A DNA stretch of 28,221 nucleotides from CAYLNH01 sp964384625 (GCA_964384625.1 CAYLNH010000066.1:1-28221); one strand, 5' to 3'. Shown: positions 12,671 to 20,685, counted from the first letter of the stretch. Program-made: numbers and translations. Notes: generated from the sequence alone by a model not told the origin.

Positions 12671-13705
12671 GTGATTTCCATGAAGAAGATTAAGCAAGGG
12701 TTTATTCTGCCCAGTTCCGCCTGCACCGTTCCCCGGCGCCGCATCGCCGCGGTGGTCCCCGCCGACCGCCCGCCGCAGATCGGTGATCTGGTCTACGGCA
12801 CGGTGCAGTATATCGGCCAGCATTCATCGCTGGAGAACTGTCAGGGCCGTATCCATGCCATCCACGACGGGACCAGGGCCGTCTTTGTTTACGGCAATCG
12901 CTATGCCCCCGATTACTACGAGGGCCTCGTACCGCGGGCCGCCCGCGCCGAAGTGGATCTGCTGGCGCGCTCCGGCCTGATCGGCGAGGTCGTCTGCAAA
13001 AGCTCCAAGGTCAAGGACCCGACGCGCATTCGTGTTGCCGGCTATGTCGTCGACGCCGACGGCCGCGCGCTGAACACGCGGGACTTCTGCCGCATCCAAC
13101 CGAAGAAGACGCGAAAGACCAAGTCCCGCGCCCGGATGATCCTGAACATCGGCACCTCGATGAACAGCGGCAAGAGCACGGCGGCGGCGGCCTGCTGCTG
13201 GGCTCTGTCGACCATGGGCCATACGGTGCGCGGCACGAAAGTCACCGGCACGGCCAGTCTCAAAGACATCCTGCTGATGGAGGACAACGGCGCCGCACCC
13301 GTGGCGGACTTCAGCTTCCTCGGCTTTCCCTCCACCTATCTCCTCAGCCGCGAGGACCTCCTGCACATCTTCAACAGCCTGGATCTGAAGTACGCCAACT
13401 GCCCCAAAAACTACTGGGTCGTTGAAATTGCCGACGGCATTCTGCAGCGCGAAACGGCCATGCTGCTCGAGAGCGAGGACCTCCGCCGCCGGGTTCACCG
13501 GGTGATATTCAGTGCGCACGACGCCTTCGGCGCCATCGGCGGTCTGCGGCTTCTCAAGGAGCGCTTCGATCTGGTACCGGACGCGATTTCCGGGGTCTGT
13601 TCCGGCTCGCCCCTGGGCATTCGGGAACTGCGGGAGTACACCGACATCCCGCTGTTCGACAGTGTCAACCGCGACCTGAAACAGATTGCCGGCATTCTGT
13701 TGTAA
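12671..13705 (+). CDS. P-loop NTPase, DUF1611-like
   Basis: This 344-aa protein has an N-terminal region of about 150 residues with beta-rich, possibly OB/barrel-like sequence, then a P-loop domain. Walker A GTSMNSGKST (161-170) is followed by a helix, VRGTKVTGTAS, and a probable Walker B/acidic strand YWVVEIADGIL. The C-terminal third (DAISGVCSGSPLGIRELREYTDIPLFDSV) completes a Rossmann-like fold. The closest family I can suggest is the DUF1611/MobB-like group of NTPases; substrate unknown. The GTG at 12671 has the better spacing to AGGGGG (12653-12658); ATG 12680 is the alternative. It is followed after 9 bases by the Fis-like gene with a perfect ribosome site, so the two form an operon. 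Confidence 0.8.
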   Translation: MISMKKIKQGFILPSSACTVPRRRIAAVVPADRPPQIGDLVYGTVQYIGQHSSLENCQGRIHAIHDGTRAVFVYGNRYAPDYYEGLVPRAARAEVDLLARSGLIGEVVCKSSKVKDPTRIRVAGYVVDADGRALNTRDFCRIQPKKTRKTKSRARMILNIGTSMNSGKSTAAAACCWALSTMGHTVRGTKVTGTASLKDILLMEDNGAAPVADFSFLGFPSTYLLSREDLLHIFNSLDLKYANCPKNYWVVEIADGILQRETAMLLESEDLRRRVHRVIFSAHDAFGAIGGLRLLKERFDLVPDAISGVCSGSPLGIRELREYTDIPLFDSVNRDLKQIAGILL

Positions 13706-13714
13706 AGGAGGAAC

Positions 13715-13990
13715 ATGGGATCAAAACGACGTAGAACGATCGGTGTCGATGCCGCCAAGGACCTGGCCGACGCCCGGGCCGGGGCCGTCGACGAAGTGGA
13801 ACGGCATTACCTGTCGCAACTCCTGGCGCAATGCGACGGCCGGGTCGACCGCACGGCCGCGGCAGCGGGTATCAGCACGCGCCAGCTTCGCAAGCTGCTG
13901 CACAAACACGGACTCCGGAAGGAGGACTTCAAGCGCGACAAACGCCGCCGGAACGGAAGTGCGGCCGCCAACTCCCAGGCCCGGGAGTAA
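13715..13990 (+). CDS. Stand-alone Fis-type HTH protein resembling the activator DNA-binding domain
   Basis: This 91-aa protein is a single Fis-type HTH with a basic, low-complexity tail. Residues about 18-73 line up with the C-terminus of the activator at 10506: LADARAGAVDEVERHYLSQL against LADVRQRAVELVEREYLKQL, then GR(V/I)...AAAAGI..RQL.KL....G..K..FK in both. It lacks the AAA+ and receiver domains, so it cannot itself activate sigma-54. The resemblance suggests it binds the same palindromes as a dimer and acts as a competitor or architectural partner; this is inference. AAAGGAGG 5 bases before ATG makes strong translation likely. It is co-transcribed with the P-loop gene. Confidence 0.85.
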   Translation: MGSKRRRTIGVDAAKDLADARAGAVDEVERHYLSQLLAQCDGRVDRTAAAAGISTRQLRKLLHKHGLRKEDFKRDKRRRNGSAAANSQARE

Positions 13991-14057
13991 CGATCCGCAT
14001 GGACGTCCAGGTCTGCCTGGTCCGGCTGGAAGACGGCCGTCCCGGGCAACCAGAAAC

Positions 14058-14074
14058 CGGAACCGCAAGTTCCG
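14058..14074. promoter_or_regulatory. Putative activator site, CGGAAC-CGCAA-GTTCCG
   Basis: A perfect 6-bp inverted repeat with a 5-base spacer, 53 bases upstream of promoter B. It is the cleanest member of the four-site set. Confidence 0.65.
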
Positions 14075-14126
14075 ATTTCTGCACGCCCCGCCGCAGGCCG
14101 GGCAGGCGAAGCCCTCGATTCCGCTT

Positions 14127-14142
14127 TGGCATCTGTTGTGCT
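14127..14142 (+). promoter_or_regulatory. Sigma-54 promoter B, TGGCATCTGTTGTGCT
   Basis: It matches -24 GG and -12 GC with the exact 10-base gap. The start would be near 14153, giving a leader of over 200 bases to ATG 14369. The 378-base gap 13991-14368 holds this promoter, the 14058 site and the leader; no gene is supported there. Confidence 0.6.
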
Positions 14143-14284
14143 CAAGGCTGGCGCCGGAATCCGTCGGTGTCTTGCCGGGAGTCAGTTGGCTTCTCAGCCG
14201 GGCATGGACGACGATCACCGCGAGCTGTTCGATGCAGAGAAGAACCGAGCTGCGAGCCGAAAATGCCCCGGTGCAATTGAGACA

Positions 14285-14327
14285 ATTGCGGCACGAAAAG
14301 CCGCATGACATCGGCGGCGGCCGCAAT
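14285..14327 (+). promoter_or_regulatory. Mutually exclusive hairpins in the leader of the 14369 gene
   Basis: ATTGCGGC (14285-14292) can pair with GCCGCA (14300-14305) or with GCCGCAAT (14320-14327), giving alternative stems of 6 or 8 pairs about 45 bases before the start codon. It could be a regulatory switch in the long leader, or chance in GC-rich DNA. Confidence 0.3.
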
Positions 14328-14368
14328 CCGGTCACGAGCCGTTAACCATCCCAACTGAAAGGTCGATC

Positions 14369-14809
14369 ATGCGAACCCACCTGAATCTCTGCCTTGGTCT
14401 TCTGTTGCTGGCCCTGGCCTGCCCGGCGCTGGCGCAGAAGAAGTCGTCGACAAAGATCAAACCCGAGCCTCTGACGCTTACCGGCAGTCTGCGCCGGATC
14501 CGGGAAACCAAGGTGGATCCGAAGACCAGACGGAAACGGGTCTCAACCCGCTTTGTCCTGCTGGACGACGCCAGGAAAGCGACGTACCTCTCATTCTCGC
14601 TGCCCAAAGACACGGAGAAGCCGGACGTGGAACCGTTGATCAAGAAGAAGGTGACGATCAAATGCGAGGGGTACCACTACGTGCGCGGCAAGCGGCGGTA
14701 CGTCAAGATCACCAAGCTTGAATCCTTCGAAGCTTTCAAGGAGGAGGGCGGCGGCGATTTCCCGGGGGCGGCGGAGGAGGAGGAAAAGGACGAGGACCAG
14801 ACCGAATAG
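14369..14809 (+). CDS. Exported small OB-fold-like protein with acidic tail, paralogue-like to 12158
   Basis: This 146-aa protein begins MRTHLNLCLGLLLLALACPALA, a clear signal peptide with cleavage after ALA. The mature core starts LTLTGSLRRIRE and proceeds through STRFVLLDDARKATYLSFSL, IKKKVTIKCEGYHYVRGKRRYVKITKLESFEAF, the same strand order (G in strand 1, V.I.C.G in strand 4, a final F-E strand) seen in the 12158 and 20771 proteins. The tail is strongly acidic (EEEEKDEDQTE). AAAGG upstream supports ATG 14369. The product is likely periplasmic or exported. Similarity is in pattern, not high identity. Confidence 0.78.
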   Translation: MRTHLNLCLGLLLLALACPALAQKKSSTKIKPEPLTLTGSLRRIRETKVDPKTRRKRVSTRFVLLDDARKATYLSFSLPKDTEKPDVEPLIKKKVTIKCEGYHYVRGKRRYVKITKLESFEAFKEEGGGDFPGAAEEEEKDEDQTE

Positions 14810-14837
14810 CGCGATTCGGTTGTGCCGCGATAACCTG

Positions 14838-14877
14838 CCCTGCCGGCCGGAGGGCACTTGCGCTCCGGCGGGCGGGG
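14838..14877 (+). terminator. Terminator hairpin after the 14369 gene
   Basis: GCCGGAG (14846-14852) pairs with CTCCGGC (14863-14869) and the stem extends outward with CCCTGCC against GGCGGGG. GCTTTCG follows, a short T-rich tail. It separates the OB-like gene from the polyamine operon. Confidence 0.55.
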
Positions 14878-14909
14878 CTTTCGACTTGCAGCAGAGAACG
14901 GAAACGACC

Positions 14910-15467
14910 ATGAACAGACTGATCCCCAAACGGATGTTCTTCACCAAGGGCGTCGGACACCACAAGAACAAACTGCAGAGCTTCGAGCTGGCCCTGCGCG
15001 GCGCCGGCATTGAGATCTGCAACCTGGTTACGGTATCGAGCATCTTCCCGCCCGACTGCCGCATCATCAGCCCGGAAGCGGGCATCAAGGAACTGTCTGC
15101 CGGGCAGATCACGTTTGTGGTCATGGCCCGCGAGGCCACGAATGAGCCGAACCGGCTGGTCTTTGCCTCTGTCGGGTTGGCCCGGCCGCAGAACCGCCGG
15201 CAGTACGGCTACATCAGCGAACACCATGGGTTCGGCGAGACCCGCAAGAAGGCGGGCGACTTCGCCGAAGACCTGGCTGCGACGATGCTGGCTTCCACGC
15301 TGGGTATCGAGCTGGACGCCGACAAAGCCTGGGACGAACGCAAGAAGCTGTACGTCGCCGGGCCGGAACGCCAGTTCGTCAGTCGCAGCACAACGCAAAC
15401 CGCCGAGGGGCACAAGGACGGTCTGTGGACCACGGTGCTGGCGGCCGCTGTAATGCTGCTCGACTGA
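14910..15467 (+). CDS. pdaD: Pyruvoyl-dependent arginine decarboxylase
   Basis: This 185-aa proenzyme matches the PdaD family in length and motifs. FFTKGVGHHKNKLQSFELAL opens it, and LVTVSSIFPPDC (39-50) contains the Ser43-Ser44 pair where self-cleavage would make the pyruvoyl group on the beta-chain. Later GYISEHHGFG and the DDAKAWDERKK-like segment also fit the family. It converts arginine to agmatine and CO2 in the cytoplasm. The frame is open back to 14718, but ATG 14910 begins the family-like protein. It is followed after 17 bases by the DHS-like gene and then agmatinase, so the three genes form one operon that leads from arginine toward putrescine. Confidence 0.92.
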   Translation: MNRLIPKRMFFTKGVGHHKNKLQSFELALRGAGIEICNLVTVSSIFPPDCRIISPEAGIKELSAGQITFVVMAREATNEPNRLVFASVGLARPQNRRQYGYISEHHGFGETRKKAGDFAEDLAATMLASTLGIELDADKAWDERKKLYVAGPERQFVSRSTTQTAEGHKDGLWTTVLAAAVMLLD

Positions 15468-15484
15468 ATTCGGAGATCGAAGTG

Positions 15485-16552
15485 ATGGAGCATTCCCTGT
15501 TCTCGGGCGCGCCGGACATTGTCCCGCCGCTGCTGCAGCCGAACATGACGGTCATGGACCTCCTGGACGTCATGGGGCAGACCTGCTTTGAGGCGCGCAA
15601 CGTCGGTCGCGGCGCCGCGCTCTTCCGCCGCATGGTCAGCGAAGGCGACACTATCTGGCTGGGGATCGCCGGCGCCGGGATTGCCGGCGGCATGGGCGGT
15701 ATGGTGATCAGCCTGCTTGATCGCGGGTTCATCGATGTAATCTGTTCCACCGGCGCGCAGGTTTACCATGATCTGCATTTCGCCTTCGGCCTGCCGGTCA
15801 AAGCCATCAACCCGCATTGCGACGACAACGAACTGCGGCGCCATGGCGACACCCGGATCTACGACATCGGCATTCGCGAACGCGAAACCCTGGAAGCCCA
15901 GGATGCGATCATCCGGGATTTCATCCGGGCGGAGTACGAGCAGCTTCGGGACGGCGGCGGCAGTTCCTGGGAATTCAACGCGGCCCTGGGCCGCTGGGTC
16001 AACGAACACGCGCCGCACCCCGAGTACAGTTTCGTCGCGGCGGCAGCCCGCCTGGGCGTGCCGGTGTTCTGGGATTCGCACACCAACCATTCCATCGCCA
16101 TGAACCTGCTGCGCTGCCGGCAGGAAGGCATTTGCGTCTCGTTGTCCGCCACGGCGGACATCCGCGATTCGGCGGCCATCGCCTACGGCGCCGGCAGCAC
16201 CGGTTTCGTCGAACTCGGCGGCGGCGGCCCGAAGAACTTCATTCAGCAAACCGGCCCGACGATCAGCCAGATTCTCGGCATCGACTTCGAGGGCGCCGAC
16301 CGCGGTCTGCAGATCGGCACGGCCGTCGAACGCGAAGGCAGCCTGTCGAGCTGTACCTTCGGCGAAGCCGTGACCTGGGGCAAGTACCAGGCCGCCGACG
16401 TCGACCGGCTGGTCCAGATCTGGGGCGAGTACAGCGTCATCTTCCCGTTGCTGGCCGCCCACGTTCTGGATACCTGCGAGCCGCGTCAGCCCGGAGAGCT
16501 GAGCGCCCGGATCCCGGAATTCGTCAACCGTCTGGAGTCGTCGCCATGTTAG
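15485..16552 (+). CDS. Deoxyhypusine synthase-like protein (probable polyamine aminobutyl transferase)
   Basis: This 355-aa protein follows the deoxyhypusine synthase fold: MTVMDLLDVMGQT near the N-terminus, IAGAGIAGGMGGM, STGAQVYHDL, VFWDSHTNHSI, GGGGPKNF (NAD site) and EAVTWGK with K300 in the place of the lysine that forms the enzyme-substrate imine in eukaryotic DHS, then the conserved FPLL helix. Bacteria have no eIF5A to modify; bacterial members of this family make homospermidine or related polyamines from putrescine or spermidine. GGAG 9 bases upstream supports ATG 15485. The stop overlaps the agmatinase start (ATGTTAG), and pdaD precedes it, so its natural aminobutyl acceptor may be putrescine or agmatine. 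The acceptor is unproven. Confidence 0.88.
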   Translation: MEHSLFSGAPDIVPPLLQPNMTVMDLLDVMGQTCFEARNVGRGAALFRRMVSEGDTIWLGIAGAGIAGGMGGMVISLLDRGFIDVICSTGAQVYHDLHFAFGLPVKAINPHCDDNELRRHGDTRIYDIGIRERETLEAQDAIIRDFIRAEYEQLRDGGGSSWEFNAALGRWVNEHAPHPEYSFVAAAARLGVPVFWDSHTNHSIAMNLLRCRQEGICVSLSATADIRDSAAIAYGAGSTGFVELGGGGPKNFIQQTGPTISQILGIDFEGADRGLQIGTAVEREGSLSSCTFGEAVTWGKYQAADVDRLVQIWGEYSVIFPLLAAHVLDTCEPRQPGELSARIPEFVNRLESSPC

Positions 16553-17469
16553 CTGCCGCCGCCGCCTCGTTTCTCAATCTCGAGGAGGATCTGACGGATT
16601 TCGGTCGAGCCTCGATTGCCGTGTTGCCCCTGCCCTGTGAAACCGGCGTCTCCTTCGGCCGCGGCGCCGCACTGGGACCCGCCGCGATTATCGCGGCCTC
16701 GGCGCACGTCGAATTCTATGACCAGGACCTGGACGCGGAGCCCTGCGATACTGGTATCTGCACCCTCGAACCGCCGGAGCTCGCGGCGGATCCGGCCGCC
16801 GCCCGGGAGCAGATCGCCGCGGCGGTCGGCTGGTTGATCGAACAGCGGAAACTGCCGATCATCCTCGGCGGCGATCACTCCGTTACTGTTGGCTGTGTGC
16901 AGGCCATGGCCGAACGCTGCGGCGCGCTGTCCGTACTTCAGCTCGACGCCCACGCCGACCTGCGCGACGAATACGACGGCACCCCCTGGAGCCATGCCTG
17001 CGTCATGCGCCGCGTCCGCGACATCACTCCCGACACACTGCAGATCGGCATCCGCAGTCTCTGTCGCGAAGAAGCCCGGCTGATCCACGACGACCGTCTT
17101 CCCGTCTTCTACCGGAGTGATCTGCGCCTGGCCTGGCAGGACGTCGTGGAAGCGATTCGCGAACTGCCCGATCCCGTCTATCTCACCGTGGACGTGGACG
17201 TCTTTGACTGGTCGGTGATTGCGGCGACCGGTACGCCGGAGCCGGACGGCCTGCTCTGGTCCGAGGTCATCGATGTGCTTGAGGTTCTGTTCGCCGCGAA
17301 GACCGTCGTCGGCATGGACTTCGTCGAACTGGCGCCGCGGCCGGACGACATCAACTCGCCCTTCGCGGTTGCCCGGCTGGTCTACAAGGCCGTCGGTCTG
17401 CTGCAATCCGGTTCGCTCGGCGCCGCCGTATTCGACTGCGGCCGCTTCGAGCTGCCGCTGGATCCCTGA
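16546..17469 (+). CDS. speB: Agmatinase (ureohydrolase)
   Basis: This 307-aa protein carries the manganese-site motifs of the arginase/agmatinase family: GGDHS (108-112), LDAHADLRD (133-141), SHACVMRR and VDVDVFDW (215-222). The last is normally D.D..DP, so Trp replaces the usual Pro. FVELAP near the end is another family motif. It hydrolyses agmatine to putrescine and urea, using the product of the upstream arginine decarboxylase. Its ATG overlaps the end of the DHS-like gene by four bases, implying translational coupling. No urease is seen nearby. A GC-rich convergent region with hairpins follows. Confidence 0.92.
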   Translation: MLAAAAASFLNLEEDLTDFGRASIAVLPLPCETGVSFGRGAALGPAAIIAASAHVEFYDQDLDAEPCDTGICTLEPPELAADPAAAREQIAAAVGWLIEQRKLPIILGGDHSVTVGCVQAMAERCGALSVLQLDAHADLRDEYDGTPWSHACVMRRVRDITPDTLQIGIRSLCREEARLIHDDRLPVFYRSDLRLAWQDVVEAIRELPDPVYLTVDVDVFDWSVIAATGTPEPDGLLWSEVIDVLEVLFAAKTVVGMDFVELAPRPDDINSPFAVARLVYKAVGLLQSGSLGAAVFDCGRFELPLDP

Positions 17470-17493
17470 CTTGGCGATCGTCTCGCGATCGTA

Positions 17494-17595
17494 CTGCCGG
17501 CCTGGATGATCCGCCGGCCGTCCCGGCAGGGCGCGAACTTGTCCGGCGCTTGCCGGAACCCCGCCGGAAGGCGGCGCGGCAGCCGCTGCGGGGTT
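17494..17595. terminator. Bidirectional terminator region between convergent operons
   Basis: Two stems are visible: CTGCCGG (17494-17500) with CCGGCAG (17523-17529), and AACCCCGC (17557-17564) with GCGGGGTT (17588-17595). The region lies between the agmatinase stop and the stop of the minus-strand GH gene. Confidence 0.5.
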
Positions 17596-17596
17596 G

Positions 17597-18778
17597 CTAC
17601 TCGGCGGCGCCGGGCAAGTCATCGAAATAGAGAGCCCGGCCCTGTTCGACGCATTCCGCGGCGTAGAGATACATGGCCGCAGACCAGGTCTGCCAATCCT
17701 GGCCCGCCGGCTCACCGGTATCGGCGCGATGCCACTCGTTAAAGCCGAATTCCAGGTCCCCGTTGCGTGAACGCCGCACGAGTCGGGTCAACGCCTCCAA
17801 CTGACGCCGGGCAACCCGCGGGCGGCCGGCGGCCACAGCGGCGGCGATGTAGAAGCCGCAGACAAACGGCCAGATGCCGCCGTTGTGGTATTCTCCGGGG
17901 CGGTTGAACTGTTCATACCGCGGCCGCCAGTCCGGATCGGTGCGTTCGATGAACGGGAAGAAATTCGGCGGCAGCGCCGCACCCAGGACGCCCTCTTCCC
18001 GCATGGCGTCGCACTCGCCTTCGACCCAGCGGATGATCGCTTGCGCTCGTGACGGCGACGCCAGCCCCGACAGGATCGCCAGGCTGTTGCCGAGCAGGTC
18101 GAACCGTTCACTGCTGTAGGATTTGTACGACCACAACGCGTAGTACGGCTTGGCCTTCAACACCAGGCCCTCGTGCACATGGCGGCTGCTGTCTTCGGCG
18201 CGCACCGTGAAATGATCCATCATCGCCTTCAACCGGGCGGCCCGCTGGTGCTGGCCGTAGAGCTGCAGATAGATATGAACCAGGACATTGACATACAGCC
18301 CGAAGCCCGGAACCCACTGTTCATCGCGCCAGTCGCTGGTCGGCATCTGGGCAATGAGAATCCGGTCCGACGGGCTCTGGCAGCGCATCCAGAGCAATGC
18401 CTTGCGGGCGGCTTCGGCCAGAAACTCGGGTTCGCCGGCAACGCGGCGATAGATCCCCAGGGTCATCAGAAACAACGGCGTGCTGTCGCTGGCGCCGCGG
18501 TCTTCCGGGTTATGCACGAGCGACGGGATATGGCCGTGTTCGGTCTGGTTCAGCGCCAGCGTCTGCAGCACGCGACGCAGGGACCTCATCAGCTTCGGGT
18601 GTCCGGTTGCCATGCCCCCGAGAGCCGCGATCATCAGGTCCCGGGTGTACGGTTCCGGATAGCCCCAGGCCGCGGTGCGCGGCAGGCCCTGGAACGGGCC
18701 GCGGTTGTTGTGCAGGAGGACCTTGAGCGCCGCTTCCCTGGCTTTACGGCAGGAATCCATTGGTGTCGGTGCAGCCAT
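17597..18778 (-). CDS. GH100/amylo-alpha-glucosidase-like glycoside hydrolase
   Basis: This 393-aa protein has the (alpha/alpha)6-barrel landmarks of the GH100 neutral invertase group and related debranching enzymes: GYPEPYTRDLMIAALGG (39-55) with the catalytic-type Asp, SDSTPLFLM, EYHNGGIWPFVCGFY, and FGFNEWHRADTGEPAGQDWQ followed by TWSAAMYLYA. It lacks a signal peptide and should be cytoplasmic. Substrate could be sucrose or an alpha-glucoside; the sequence alone does not decide. It starts 2 bases after the stop of the glycosyltransferase gene and is third in a deacetylase-GT-GH operon, so it may act on a glycoside made by the GT. Confidence 0.82.
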   Translation of the reverse strand: MAAPTPMDSCRKAREAALKVLLHNNRGPFQGLPRTAAWGYPEPYTRDLMIAALGGMATGHPKLMRSLRRVLQTLALNQTEHGHIPSLVHNPEDRGASDSTPLFLMTLGIYRRVAGEPEFLAEAARKALLWMRCQSPSDRILIAQMPTSDWRDEQWVPGFGLYVNVLVHIYLQLYGQHQRAARLKAMMDHFTVRAEDSSRHVHEGLVLKAKPYYALWSYKSYSSERFDLLGNSLAILSGLASPSRAQAIIRWVEGECDAMREEGVLGAALPPNFFPFIERTDPDWRPRYEQFNRPGEYHNGGIWPFVCGFYIAAAVAAGRPRVARRQLEALTRLVRRSRNGDLEFGFNEWHRADTGEPAGQDWQTWSAAMYLYAAECVEQGRALYFDDLPGAAE

Positions 18779-18780
18779 GA

Positions 18781-19923
18781 TCAGGTAAACCCCAGACGTT
18801 CGCGGGCAACGTCGATGAACCGGCCGGCAACGACGCGATAGTCGAAGTTCGCCACGACGTGACGGCGGCCGGCAGCGCCCATGCGGTCGCGCAGCTCTTT
18901 GTTGTTCATGAGTTTCAGCAGGTACTCGGCAATGTCATGGACGCTGGCGCGATGATCGGTGATTCGCGGGCGTTTGAATTTCACGCGGTGGCCGGAGGCA
19001 TAGCCCTGGTCTTCGCCGACGATCGCTTCGGACTGCCGGACTTCCTGGGCGACGCGCGCGAGGAACGCGGTTTCCTTATGCACCATGGTATCCAGCATGC
19101 CCATGGCCTTGATGCCGATGACCGGTTTCTCGCAGGCGTTGGCTTCCACCTGAATCATACCGAAGCCTTCCAGGCGCGACGGCGCTGCGTAGATGTCGCA
19201 GGCCGCGATCAGGTACGGCATGAAATCACGCGATACCCGGCTGGGCGCATAGACCACGTTCTTATCAATGCCGAGCTGTGTCGCCAGGCGCATATCATCG
19301 TAGTCCTGGATTCGCGTGCGTTCCTGGGGCCAGACCTTGCAGACGTACTTCCAGTCGGGGGCGTCCTTGTCGATCAACGCCAGCGCCTGCATCACCTCCT
19401 GGCCGCCCTTGGAAGCGGCATCGCCGCCGACGGTCAGGATCATGATCTGGTCGTCGGCGATGCCCAGCTCCTCGCGAATCGCCTTGACTTTGGGATTGGT
19501 GCGGTCCCGCGGTACGAAGGTGTCGGTGTCGCAGCCGACCGGCAGGGTGACGAAGTTCTTTGTGTTGACGCCGTCGCGTTTGTAGACTTTGGTCACCCAG
19601 TTGGACGTGGTCAGGACCAGCGGCAGGGAACCGATGATCTCCTGGTAGTTGGCGACATAGCCGTCGGCCACCAGCCAGGGAACGGGCATGATGCCGTAAC
19701 GCTGCGGGTGCAGCACCAGGTGGGCAGCATGCCCCCAGTAGCCGATGCCGACCGTCAGGTCCGGCTGGAACCAGCGGTAGCACCATTCCTTCTCGTGCGG
19801 CGATTCGAAGTGCGCCGCACACACCTCGACGCCGGCTTCCGCCAGGCCGCGATGCAGCAGCGCGCCCTGCGTCGCGAGACCGCCGGGCGAGGGTGGATAA
19901 TCATAGAGTACCAGTGTTTTCAT
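18781..19923 (-). CDS. Glycosyltransferase family 4 (GT-B fold)
   Basis: This 380-aa protein shows the GT-B layout: an N-terminal Gly-rich entry PSPGGLATQGALLHRGLAEAG (12-32), a central VGGDAASKGGQEVMQAL segment and APSRLEGFGMIQVEANACEK with the donor-binding E-x7-E pair typical of GT4. GGAGGA upstream of ATG 19923 supports the start. It lies in the middle of a three-gene operon, 30 bases after the PIG-L-type deacetylase. Such deacetylase/GT4 pairs make amino-sugar conjugates in mycothiol or bacillithiol pathways; whether this one does is inference. Confidence 0.9.
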   Translation of the reverse strand: MKTLVLYDYPPSPGGLATQGALLHRGLAEAGVEVCAAHFESPHEKEWCYRWFQPDLTVGIGYWGHAAHLVLHPQRYGIMPVPWLVADGYVANYQEIIGSLPLVLTTSNWVTKVYKRDGVNTKNFVTLPVGCDTDTFVPRDRTNPKVKAIREELGIADDQIMILTVGGDAASKGGQEVMQALALIDKDAPDWKYVCKVWPQERTRIQDYDDMRLATQLGIDKNVVYAPSRVSRDFMPYLIAACDIYAAPSRLEGFGMIQVEANACEKPVIGIKAMGMLDTMVHKETAFLARVAQEVRQSEAIVGEDQGYASGHRVKFKRPRITDHRASVHDIAEYLLKLMNNKELRDRMGAAGRRHVVANFDYRVVAGRFIDVARERLGFT

Positions 19924-19953
19924 AGGGGTCCTCCGAGTGGGTTGATCAGGAAC

Positions 19954-20553
19954 CTATAAACGCAGACGGGTGAATGTTTCCGGCGAGCAGCACGAACGGA
20001 CTTCGAACGAATCGGGGCCGTAGCCGTATGTCGTGCGGACAATGTCCTGCTTGGTTGCCAGCAGGTCCCGGCTCAGCGGAATCTCGATATCCGCATCCGC
20101 CAACGGCGTGCAGGCCGCACCGTTGCCGTCGGTGTAGGCGAAGGTCCACAGCTCCCGGCACCACAGATCATCCCGGCGGACCATTTCGGCGACGACAAGA
20201 TGGGTTTCCATATGGCGTTCATGGCCGTATTCGCCGTTCCAGCCGTGGGTCAGGATCAGGTCCCACTCGCCGTTTTCCGTCCATTGGGCGAGGCGCCGTC
20301 CGATCTCCCGCTGCGGCATGATGTCCGCCAGCGGGTTGCCGTCGTCAAGATCGGAAATCCGGCCCATGGCGTTGAGTCGTTGACAGGCCTGCATGAACTT
20401 CGGCCGGCGGTCCGGATCGTCGGCCCGGCATAGACTGATAACGGTCCAGTCCCAATCGGGATGGGCCAGAATAAGGCCGCCGCACCAGATGGTTTCATCG
20501 TCCGGATGGGCCACAATCACAAGCCCGCTTCGGAAATCCGAGAGATCGATCAT
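19954..20553 (-). CDS. PIG-L/LmbE-family N-deacetylase
   Basis: This 199-aa protein begins with VIVAHPDDETIWCGG (12-26), the zinc-binding AHPDD motif of the PIG-L family, and later has THGWNGEYGHERHMETH, which supplies further zinc ligands. Family members remove N-acetyl groups from GlcNAc conjugates. It is first in an operon with a GT4 and a GH100-like gene on the minus strand. AAAGGA lies 7 bases upstream of ATG 20553, and the best sigma-54 promoter match of the window is about 64 bases upstream (20617-20632). Confidence 0.9.
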   Translation of the reverse strand: MIDLSDFRSGLVIVAHPDDETIWCGGLILAHPDWDWTVISLCRADDPDRRPKFMQACQRLNAMGRISDLDDGNPLADIMPQREIGRRLAQWTENGEWDLILTHGWNGEYGHERHMETHLVVAEMVRRDDLWCRELWTFAYTDGNGAACTPLADADIEIPLSRDLLATKQDIVRTTYGYGPDSFEVRSCCSPETFTRLRL

Positions 20554-20616
20554 GCCATTATCCTTTTTCCTGCAATTGCCGTCGCCGGCCGGCCGGGGTC
20601 CTGCAGTGGCTGTCGG

Positions 20617-20632
20617 AGCAGCTATCGTGCCA
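20617..20632 (-). promoter_or_regulatory. Sigma-54 promoter E, TGGCACGATAGCTGCT
   Basis: Read on the minus strand this matches the consensus TGGCACG fully and CTGCT at -12, with GG-N10-GC. Start would be near 20605, about 50 bases before the deacetylase ATG. Confidence 0.68.
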
Positions 20633-20685
20633 GCCGTGCGGCCAGCTCAACGGCGCCGGCGAACGGAATCGCGCGGACCGGCAAT

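Noticed and set aside
14126..14308. 60-codon open frame starting TTG in the leader of the 14369 gene
   Set aside because: It begins inside sigma-54 promoter B and has no ribosome site; an internal ATG at 14204 also lacks one.
15209..17715. Two long minus-strand open frames opposite the DHS-like and agmatinase genes
   Set aside because: Both are shadows of genes with clear active-site motifs.
18859..19959. 366-codon plus-strand open frame opposite the glycosyltransferase
   Set aside because: The minus-strand product has the GT4 signature and operon spacing; the plus product has none.
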